DNA of 11,453 nucleotides from Baffinella frigidus (Eukaryota; Cryptophyceae; Cryptomonadales; Baffinellaceae): the NCBI GenBank assembly GCA_026770585.1, contig MU646303.1:1657654-1669106 (forward strand). The letters are read 5' to 3'. The position numbers and the translations under genes were made by a program. Below, piece by piece: positions 1 to 7,600 of the stretch (its first letter is position 1; each line of letters starts with the position of its first letter). Under the pieces are notes generated by a model. It ran no database searches. It was not told the origin of the DNA and was given only the letters and a program-made list of their open reading frames with translations.

Positions 1-209
1 CAAACCCCCAAACCCCAAACCCAAAACCCAAAACCCAAAACACAAACCACAAATTTGCATCAGAAAATCCTTAAAGTTCAGTTCCGCGGGGCAACTTGGC
101 GTCTGATGAAAGGTTCGTAGTCCACCGTGTGGAACCCGGAACCTGAAACCCGAACCAGGGAGACGACGGGCGGCACCAAACGGGCGCGGCGGGCCCTGAA
201 CGCCAATCC

Positions 210-262
<53 letters not shown>

Positions 263-274
263 AGCCTGTTCCAG
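1..274. repeat. Heptamer-rich tract upstream of first recognised exon
   Basis: This stretch opens with CCCAAA-type repeats. It holds a block of ordinary sequence at about 50-135 in which I recognise no exon, then a run of CCTCAAC heptamers (about 208-263) that ends at the acceptor-like TGTTCCAG before the exon at 275. It is probably an intron of the + strand gene that ends at 1555, since the tract carries a copy of that gene's exon edge at 159-192. It could also be 5' flank. No start codon or promoter can be assigned here. Confidence 0.6.
159..192 (+). pseudogene. Echo copy of the 5' edge of the exon at 275
   Basis: This 34-bp segment, preceded by an AG (ACCAG), aligns without gaps to the first 34 bp of the exon at 275-409. 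Seven bases differ. Read in the exon's frame it gives GDDGRHQTGAA against GDDGRYQTGAA in the exon, and six of the seven differences are silent. No GT donor follows: the next bases are GCCCTG, so it would need a GC donor with a phase change to act as an exon. I read it as a duplicated exon edge inside an intron. A real upstream repeat exon remains possible. Confidence 0.6.
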
Positions 275-1555
275 GGGGATGATGGAAGGTACCAGACGGG
301 CGCGGCGGCGTATGCGTCCCCGCATGATGACTACGAGCTGCATCGCCAGTGGGCCTCGTATGTCGGCCAGGTGTATGACTGGTACAACAAGGCCTCCGCG
401 AACCCTGCGGTATCATGCCTTCCCCCCCAAACCCCCTCCACGGACCCCGCCCCCCTCCTCCTTCGTCCCTGCACGCCCGCCTTGGCGCCTCTGGACAGTA
501 GGCCCGTCACATGTCCCGAGACGGGTCCATCCCACACCAGTCCTGAGGCGATCCTCACATGCACCAATACTGTCCCGCGGCGGGCCCATCCCACACAACT
601 CCTGAGGCGGGCCTGACACGCACCCTGTTTCGAGCAGAGGCGAGAGCTGGCGGAGCAGCAGCGGTGGCAGTACAACGCGGCCAAGGTGCCTCCTCATCCG
701 ATCTCCTAAATCCTAAACCCTGAACCCTGAACCCTGAACCGCAAAACCTAAACCCTAAACCCTGAACCCTGAACCCTAAACCCTGAACCCTAAACCCTGA
801 ACTCTAAACCATTCACCCGGAACCCGAATCACCAAACACCAAACACCAAACACCAAACACCAAACACCAAACACAAAACACCAAACACCAACCCCTAAAC
901 ACCAAACCCTAAACCCTAATCCCTAAACCCTGAACCCTAAACCCTTAACCCTCCTCCCCAAACCCTCCACCCCAAACCCTAGACCCTACACCCTAAACCC
1001 TAAACCCCAAACACCAAACCCTAAATCCTAAACCCTAAATCTTTAACCCTAAACCCCAAACCCTGAACCCTGAACCCCAAACCCACAACCCGCAACCCGC
1101 AACCCTGAACCCTGAACCCTAAACCCTAAACCCTGAACTCTAAACCCTTAACCCGAAACCCGAAACACCAAACACCAAACACCAAACACCAAACACCAAA
1201 CACCAAACACCAAACACCAACCCCTAAACACCAAACCCTAAACCCTTACCCCTAAACCCTAAACCCTAAACCCTAAACCCTAAACCCTCCTCCCCAAACC
1301 CTCCACCCCAAACCCTAGACCCTACACCCTCAACCCTAAACCCCAAACACCAAACCCTAAATCCTAATCCCTAAATCCTTAACCCTAAACCCTAAACCCC
1401 AAACCCTGAACCTCAAACCCACAATCCGCAACCCGCAACCCTAAACCCTGTACCCTAAACCCTCCTGCGCGCGCGTGCAGCAACAATCGGCCAACTACGC
1501 ACGGTACCTCGCCGACTACAACAACCAGAACCCTGACGACGGGGGCGGCAGCTAA
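275..1555 (+). CDS. 3' part of a spliced gene, Tyr/Trp/Gln-rich C-terminus, function unknown
   Basis: Exons are 275-409, 638-685 and 1481-1555, all joined in phase 0; the gene is partial at its 5' end. The introns are 410-637 (GTATCA...CGAGCAG) and 686-1480 (GTGCCT...GTGCAG). The 84 visible residues start with GDDGRYQTGAA and include DYELHRQWASYVGQVYDWYN, RRELAEQQRWQYNAAK and QQSANYARYLADYNNQNP, then a GGGS tail and a TAA stop at 1553-1555. Aromatic residues recur every three to five positions among Gln, Asn and Ala. No catalytic motif is visible. The spacing recalls the aromatic C-terminal repeats of FUBP/KSRP-type KH-domain RNA-binding proteins, but that is a weak resemblance only. Support comes from the matching phases, consistent composition across three exons and a proper stop. 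The upstream gene body is not in the window. Confidence 0.62.
512..627 (+). repeat. 59-bp tandem duplication in the first intron of the 5' gene
   Basis: Two adjacent units, 512-569 and 571-627, share the pattern TGTCCCG..ACGGGTCCATCCCACAC followed by TCCTGAGGCG and a CACATGCACC-like end, with scattered substitutions. They lie just before the acceptor at 635-637. Unlike most repeats here they are not heptamer arrays, so this is an independent local duplication. Confidence 0.75.
686..1480. repeat. Intron of CCCTAAA-like heptamers with a ~337-bp tandem duplication
   Basis: The 795-bp intron is almost wholly low complexity: CCCTAAA, CCCTGAA and ACACCAA heptamers, C-rich on the sense strand. A longer unit of about 337 bp occurs twice in tandem, at about 797-1133 and 1134-1470. 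Each unit runs in the same order: CTGAACTCTAAACC, an ACACCAA array, CTCCTCCCCAAACCCTCCAC, CCTAGACCCTACACCCT, then ACCCACAA.CCGCAACCCGC. The order is conserved despite small indels, so the second copy arose by duplication and not by chance similarity of simple repeats. Confidence 0.85.
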
Positions 1556-1952
1556 GAAAGAGGGGCACTAACGTTCTGTTGGTCGCATGGCACGACCTCA
1601 CCGCGGAAAGGGAAGGCTCGGGGCAAGGGAACGCGTTGGGGCTTGTGGGTATCTAGGTTCTAAAGCCCGCGTGACCTCTCGAGTAAATCTAACGAAAGAC
1701 TGAGGCATCCTCTTGAGACGTGGGGCCAGTAGCGTTCACAGGTTATGAGTCCGAAAAGTTGGGGTCGTCGCCTCCACCCGTGATCAAAGTCTGGCAAGGG
1801 CTGGTGGGGGGAGGGGAGTTCAAGTGATGACAGTAAATGTACACTGGCAGATGGTACGCCTGTGCGCGCACCTCACGTCAGTCAAGCCGGGATGCGTGTC
1901 CATTCACAAGAATTGGTCAGCCTGGCACTAAAATACGATTGTCTCTGGCCAA

Positions 1953-2191
1953 TAAGTTCATCGCCCGTGGGAGTTCGTGTACTTCCAACAAAGGGTTACA
2001 TGGGGTACCTCGTTCATAAGAAAGCGCCTCCCCCTCGGACCCTGCATTAGGCCTATGCCTAGGGTCCTATGGTGGTCTTAGGGGGGGGGGGCGCTTTCTG
2101 ATAAGTGAGGCAACCCTGTAGCGCTGGGCGGTAAGCTCATCGCCCGTGGGAGTCTGCGTACTTCCAACAAAAGGTTGCACACAGTGCCTCT
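1953..2191. repeat. Direct repeat of about 60 bp separated by a hairpin
   Basis: The segments 1953-2011 and 2132-2191 are similar over their full length, sharing TCATCGCCCGTGGGAGT and TACTTCCAACAAA, with a spacing of 179 bp. Between them lies the palindrome at 2020-2099. The layout could be a decayed transposable element or a simple duplication. The repeat continues in an open frame in both copies, but no protein family is recognised. Confidence 0.7.
2020..2099. repeat. Hairpin with GAAAGCGCC/GGCGCTTTC stem and inner stem
   Basis: The outer arms GAAAGCGCCTCCCC (from 2020) and GGGG..GCGCTTTC (to 2099) are inverted repeats. Inside them, GGACCCT and AGGGTCC form a second stem around AGGCCTATGCCT. 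A G tract (2081-2091) is part of the right arm. It may be a small palindromic element or a processing or termination structure for one of the converging genes. Confidence 0.6.
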
Positions 2192-2308
2192 CCCACCACC
2201 CCAACGATGTGGGGGGTCCCGCGGTGGTGTCTGCATGTAACCCCCCAGGGGCAACCAGGGGGGGTACAAACCAGCGCAACCTGCTGCGCTCAGCCTCCTG
2301 CTGAGCCA

Positions 2309-2351
2309 AGAGATATCTGAGATGTCCGGGGCAGAAATCCCAGATATCTCT
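2309..2351. repeat. Short hairpin, 11-bp perfect stem
   Basis: AGAGATATCTG at 2309-2319 is the perfect reverse complement of CAGATATCTCT at 2341-2351, with a 21-base loop. A related GGGATCTCTGAGGTCC follows at about 2364. Its role is unknown; it lies about 150 bp downstream of the MYND gene stop. Confidence 0.6.
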
Positions 2352-2502
2352 GGCGGGATCGCAGGGATCTCTGAGGTCCCGCGCTCGAAGCTGGCAGGGT
2401 GTCCCTAGGCTCGTTCCTAGCAAGGACGGTTCTCACGGCCGTTGCACCAGCCCGAAAGCCGAAAACCGAAAACCAAAACCCTTGACACGACCATGTACAG
2501 CA

Positions 2503-4324
2503 TCAGAGCAGCTGCAGCTTGGTCAGCACCCTCGCAACGGACTTGATCTGGTTTGGGGTTTAGGGTTTAGGGTTAAGGGTTAAGGGTTAAGGGTTAAGGG
2601 TTGAAGGATTAGGGGTGAGGGGTTGGGGTTGAAGGTTGAGCGTTGAGCGTTGAGCGTTGAGCGTTGAGCGTTGAGCGTTGAGCGTTGGGCGTTGAGCGTT
2701 GAGCGTTGAGCGTTGAGGGCTTAGGGCTTAGGTTTTAGGGATGAGGGTTGAGGATTTAAGGTTTAGGGTTTAGGGTTCAGGGTTAAGGGTTTAGGGTTTT
2801 GGGCTGAGGGTTTAGGGTTAAGGGTTTGGGGGTTAGGGTTTGCGATTTAAGTTTCGGGGTTAAGGGTGTAGGGTGCAGGGTTTAGGGGTTAGGGTTTAAG
2901 GTTCAGGTTTATGGTTAAAGGTTTAGGGTTGAGGGTTGAGGGTTAAGAATTTGAGGTTTAGGGTTGAGAGTTGAGGGTTTAGGGGTTCGGGTTTAGGGTT
3001 TCGGGTTCAGGGTTCAGGGTTCAGGGTTTAGGGTTTAGAAGTTAGGGTTTGGGGTTGAGAGTTGAAGGTTGAGGGTTGAGGGTTGAGGGTTTAGGGTTTA
3101 GGTTTCAGGGTTTAGGGTTCTGGGTTTAGGGTTTAGGATTTAGGGTTGAGGGTTGAGAGTTTGGGGTAGACCAGGTCCGTATCCGTGCTCTTCTTTGGGT
3201 CGAGGATCGTGAGGCCCGAGATAGCTTGCTGCATCAGGTTTTGACAGCTCTGGACCACGAAGGTTGGCATCTCGTCATCTTCCTCGATCAGGGCGAGCAG
3301 AGTGCGCACCTCCCCCGCGGCCTCTTTCGGCTTTCCGCGGGCCTGGCGAGAGCGGGGGGGGTCAGGGAGTGCGCGTTGTTTCACGCGGGTTGGGTGGATC
3401 CTGGGGCAGACGCTTTTGACCTTGCGAGGGGTGCAGGACCGAGCGGTGTCAAGTGGTGTCCCACGCGGGACGAGGGTTCACAGGACCTCGTGAAGTTTCG
3501 CGCTCCAGTAGAGGCTTATCAGCTCGAAGGGGCAACGGTGCCCCCCCATCCTACCCGACAACGCCTTGGCCGCCGCTTCAAAGCGCGGCAAGAGCGGCGC
3601 AGCCTCGTCGACGGCGTTTAGTTTGAAAAGCGTATCGAGAAGATCTGTCAACACGTTAAGCTCTGAGATGCCGTTCTCATTCTCGTCGAGAGGTGCTGCG
3701 GCAAGAGCGTTCCGCAGGAGCTCCGCCGCCGCCTCGTGGCGCCCCTCTTCGTTCGCCAGCTGTCCCAGACCCTGAAAGGCCCTGCACTCCAGCCCCAAGA
3801 AGCCGAGCTCTTCGCCAAGGTCGCGCATCCTTTTCAACCACCGCGCGGCCTCCTGTCGCTTGTACTGTACCATGAGGTTTAGGGCCAGGGCGTACATCCG
3901 TTCGCCTTGGTCCCGGAAGCGCTGCATTTTGCCTAGCAGCTCGATGTATCTTTCATTCACTTTCACACCCTGTATCATCCTCTCCATTCCTTCCGTCCCA
4001 GCCATCATCATCTCCATCCTTCCCGTCCCAATGTTGAAAGCTGTGGAAAATCTTTTCAGGATGGATTCGCACATGCCATCCAGCTGATCCGCCAGCAGCT
4101 CGTCCATGCGCCCCTGCCACTTGAGCACCTCCTGCCAATCCGAACCCGGGTCGAGCACTTTCGCCCGCACATCTTCCAGGCTGAGGGACAGAACACGATT
4201 TCTTGTGAACCTTCCAACGCGCCCTCTGGCACTCGGCGCCACAGTAAGAGTCCTGCTTGCAGCGCCCGCAGCGCATCAGCGCGTCCCCGTCGCCCGTCTT
4301 CCCGCAGTGGGAGCAGCAGGTCAT
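2503..4324 (-). CDS. MYND zinc-finger protein with TPR-like body, frame-shifted after the finger
   Basis: Exons on the minus strand are 4324-3487, 3342-3172 and 2547-2503 (TGA at 2505-2503), in phase 0. The ATG at 4324 is chosen because the finger begins at once: ligands C4, C7, C19, C22, C28, C32, H40 and C44 fit C-X2-C-X11-C-X2-C-X5-C-X3-C-X7-H-X3-C. Directly after C44 (about 4196-4180) the frame moves by one base. The shifted frame then runs unbroken from SLSLEDVRAKVL to SAKLHE at the end of exon 1, through helical TPR-like segments such as YIELLGKMQRFRDQGER and EEGRHEAAAELLRNALAAAP. Exon 2 adds GEVRTLLALIEEDDE and ISGLTILDPKK; exon 3 adds IKSVARVLTKLQLL. MYND fingers bind proline-rich partners, and TPR arrays also bind proteins, so an adaptor role is inferred. 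The shift may be a sequence error, a pseudogene lesion or real biology. The length, about 350 residues, looks complete. Confidence 0.87.
2548..3171. repeat. MYND gene intron 2: TTTAGGG-like heptamers and a GTTGAGC array
   Basis: The 624-bp intron (sense-strand donor GTCTAC, acceptor AACCAG) is built from TTTAGGG-like heptamers on the + strand, that is CCCTAAA on the sense strand of its gene. At about 2634-2717 a variant, GTTGAGC, is repeated about twelve times with almost no change, a locally homogenised block. The exon edges on both sides are unique sequence, and the joined reading frame supports the intron limits. Confidence 0.85.
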
Positions 4325-4626
4325 CGTCTTGACAACAGCGAATGGCGATTAACGAATCTGGAGAAGTGTCGGTCGGCGTCGTCAGCGAAGCGTCGTCAAA
4401 AGCAGGAAGACAGTGCACCTCCGTGATAGAGCAGAGGTGCTTTCTCAGCTGTTCGGCCTAAAGCTGTTCGCTGCCGTTTTTTCCTCTCCCCCGTTCCCCG
4501 CAGTTGCGTTTGGGAAAGTCATTTTACCCGAGAAACAAATCGGGTTTTCTCCCAAAAAGAATTGTGAAATGACCGTAATTCCCAGATTTTGTCTGTCATT
4601 TCGGATCCTCCGCCGTTCGTCGCAAA
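4325..4626. promoter_or_regulatory. Shared divergent promoter region, MYND gene / MDR gene
   Basis: Only 302 bp separate the two start codons, which point away from each other, so both 5' UTRs and promoters must share this space. It is free of heptamers. GTCATTT-like words occur three times: GTCATTTTA near 4519, GAAATGACC near 4565 as the inverse, and GTCATTTCG near 4594. A pyrimidine-rich run (TTTTTTCCTCTCCCCC) lies near 4478-4493. No canonical TATA box is obvious. The limits are set by the start codons; the regulatory role is inferred from layout. Confidence 0.55.
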
Positions 4627-7600
4627 ATGCAAGCGGCACGCCTTTCGGAAGATGGTAGGCTGATCGTGAATGAGGTCCGGACGCCCCTCTTTCGAACACC
4701 GCGCTCCAAACCCATCCATATTTGCCCACTTCAGCCCAGCCTCGGTTGTATTCTCTGCGACCCTGGAACGCCTCAGGGATTCCCATTTCTCGGTGAACTT
4801 CGACCAGGGAACGTGTCAGGACTTCCCAGGAGCGCTGCAAGCGGGAAGGGTTCGTGGTTGTTTGAGACCGGGAAGGTTGCATGGTCGTTTGAGACGCTCC
4901 CCTCACGCAGGTGCCCATCCCCCAGCCTGGCCCAGGCTGGGCACGTCTTCAGATCCTTCAAGCTGGCATCTGCAACACCGATTTGGAGCTCCGGCGCGGG
5001 TACAAGGTATGCATAATCCAGACCTGTTGAGAACCTCATGCAGACTGAACCCCCGACCTGGACACAGTACGCGTGTGCCTGGTCTGACGCCTCGTATCCC
5101 CCCGTGCGGGGGATTGGGGGTCAACTGCGCGACTTCTCTCTGCTCTCTGCTGCGAGGGCTCTTGGTTCTGCTCGGCATCGCCCTGAAGATACAGCCAGAC
5201 GCATGACAACGCACGCCTCGCAGGGCGGCTTCTCAGGGACGCTCGGACACGAGTTCGTTGCGCGGGTGAATCCCGACACCCTAACCCCGAGCCCCGACAC
5301 CCTAACCCCGAGCCCCGACACCCTAACCCCGAACACCGACACCCTAACCCCGAACACCGAATCCTCACGTATGGTGCGCCCTAATCCCTCCCGAAACCCG
5401 ACACCCGAAACCCGAATCGCGCATCCTCAAACAGGGCTCACCCTAGTCCGTATGCACCTGTTGCACGCAGTCAACCCGAATCCCGAATCCCTATGCACAT
5501 GGTGCAGGTGCACGCCGTGAACCCCTCTCCCGAGGCGGTGCCGCACGTGGCGGTCGGGCAGCGCGTCGTCGCTGAGATCAACTGCGTGCCTGGCGGGTAC
5601 GCCCTTCAGGGTCCAGGGTCCAGGGTCCAGGGTCCAGGGTCCAGGGTCCAGGGTCCAGGGTGGAAGGTGGAGGGTGGATTGTTTAGGATCCAGGGTGGAG
5701 GGTGGAGGGTCGTCGCGGAGATCAACTGCGTGCCTGACGGTTACCAACAGGGTTTATGGTGCAGGGTCTAGGGTCTGTGGGGGGTTCAGGGTCTAGGGTC
5801 CAGGGTCTATGGTTTATGGTTCACGGTGCAGGGTCTATGGTTTAGGGCTCGGGTCGTCGCTGATATCAACTGCGTGCCTGGCGGGTACGGACTTCAGGGT
5901 GGAGGCTGAAGGGTCTAGGATTCAGGTCGGATAGTTTAGGTCGAGGGGAGGGTCGAGGGTTGAGAGTTTAGGACGTCGCTGAGATCAACGTTGATCGTGC
6001 CTGGCGGGTGCCCACGGGGTTGATGGTCCAGGGTCTAGGGTTCATGGGGGGTTCAGGCTTTAGGGTATAGGGTCTAGGGTCCAGGATCCAGGGTTTATGG
6101 TTTATGGTTGAGGGATCGGGTCGTCGGGGAGATCTCATCCGGACGAGTATTTTCCGAAAGTACGGTTTTAAAAGTATTTTCAACGAAAATTACTACACAA
6201 TGTGTCTGTGCTTTAAAAAATGGTCTCGTCCGTGTAGTAATTTTCGTTGCAAATTGGATCGGAGGTCCCCGAAATCGTATTTTCGGAAAATACTCGCCGC
6301 GATTAGATCAACTGCGTGCCTGGTGGGTGCACCCGCCTCCGGGGGGTTGGGGTTTAGTGTTCGGGGTTTCGGGTGGTCAATGGGGATCGCTTGCTCCCAT
6401 GGTTGGGGATCACTTGCTCCCATGCCATCGGAGTCACTCTAGAATTGTAGACCGTGCAGGTTCCTGTGCGTCAAGGGCAATGCCCTGGGGCAGGGACCCA
6501 TGTAGTCCTTACTCTACACCGAAGCTAATCCCAAAGCCATAGCACTAGAGCCATATGGCTTGGGGATTAGCGCAAGGACTTGAGAGCCCATGCCCTCTCA
6601 AGTGGCGCATAAGTCCTTGAACGCTCCGCCTCCAATGATGAGCGCTGATTCCTCGCGTTCCCCTGGTCCTTCCATCCAGCCACGCCCACCGAACCACAAA
6701 CTGTCTGGTTTAGATTTAGGGTTGAGGGTTTCGGGTTTAGGGTGTGGGTTTAGAGTTTAAGGTGTCCCTGTCTTCGGTGGCGCACAGCACCGCGGCTTCA
6801 GCTCCGCAGCGTCACATGTAGTCAGCCTGACGCGCGCGGCAGGGAATTTCTGACGTGTGTGAGGTAGGTGCGGCTGCCGCGGCTACCACGAACGCGCCCA
6901 GCATCCCGCGCGCTCCGCTCTCGGGATCTTCGGCGCTGACGGGGGGTTCGCGGAGTATCTCATCGTAACCCCCCCCCCCTCCCTAGCCGGGGCGCGTTGG
7001 GAGGAGAGAGTTGGTGGTGTAGTTGTGACGAGTGAGGGAGGTCCCGATGTAGACGTAGACCTTCCGAAGGTATGGGTGTGCCGGGTGGATGCCGAGTATC
7101 TTATCGTACTCCCCACGCCAGAAGGCTCGAAAAAATCACTTGTGACTTCTTGCAAAGGGAAATCCCTCTGAATAGTTAAGTCGACGACGCCAGATCTGGC
7201 GTGGATAAGGCATCGGTTTCCATCGAGCCCTGTGGCGTGCCCCTCCTGACCAGGATCTTTGCTGTATGTGATTTACCGCCCCACTTCGCGTGCCTAGAAA
7301 CCTAGAAATACCCCCCCCCGGGTTTGCAATCGTAGCACTGTCGGTTCCGCTCTGGGGATCTTCGGCGCTGACGGGGTGTGCCGAGTATCGCATTGTACCC
7401 TCCCCTGCCCGGGGGGGGGGGGGAGGAGATGGTTGATTATTTTATTTTTTTAGAAGGTGTTGGCGCAGGGGGTGGAGGGAAGGGGCCTCGGGGGAGATGG
7501 TTGTTTGGATGGATGCATAGGTTGCGAGAGGGTGGGGAGGGGGGGGGGGGCATACCGACAGACAGACGCACAGACATTCAGACCGAGACAGACAGACTGA

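Larger units (their letters stand above)
1556..2502. other. Convergent intergenic region between the first gene and the MYND gene
   Basis: Two stop codons face each other across this 947-bp stretch. No convincing exon is seen, and the short open frames show no recognisable motif. The region holds 3' flank of unremarkable composition (1556-1950), a direct repeat of about 60 bp (1953-2011 and 2132-2191) around a strong hairpin, and a second hairpin at 2309-2351. No canonical AATAAA signal is evident next to either stop. Confidence 0.6.

Noticed and set aside
331-697. Overlapping open frames on both strands around the first gene
   Set aside because: They pass through intron sequence. The spliced + strand reading gives coherent composition and matching phases, while these do not.
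797-1470. CRISPR array
   Set aside because: There are no fixed repeats with unique spacers of constant length; these are contiguous heptamers in a eukaryotic intron.
686-1480. A real chromosome end (telomere)
   Set aside because: The units are highly diverged, lie inside an intron with coding exons on both sides, and similar tracts occur in both orientations through the window.
3226-4087. Plus-strand open frames antisense to the MYND gene
   Set aside because: They are shadows of the minus-strand coding exon in GC-rich sequence, with no motifs.
4180-4196. A 16-base intron in the MYND gene
   Set aside because: GTGTTCTGTCCCTCAG would restore the frame but removes the last zinc ligand and is far shorter than every other intron here (at least 144 bp).
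4445-5016. Long open frames overlapping MDR exons 1 and 2, including a continuous + strand frame from 4627
   Set aside because: The frame from the same ATG reads through intron 1 with no family match. Splicing 4674 to 4911 gives the conserved N-terminus, so only the exon 1 part is real.
5036-5368. Minus-strand open frames with SGLGCRG repeats
   Set aside because: Same cause: the 21-bp units of MDR intron 3 read backwards. The + strand has true exon 3 within this span.
6460-6520. Possible extra MDR exon near GGCAATGCCCTGGGGCAGGG
   Set aside because: It looked like a weak match to the lobe region, but exon 5 at 6868 supplies that part with correct phase. The segment is itself palindromic.
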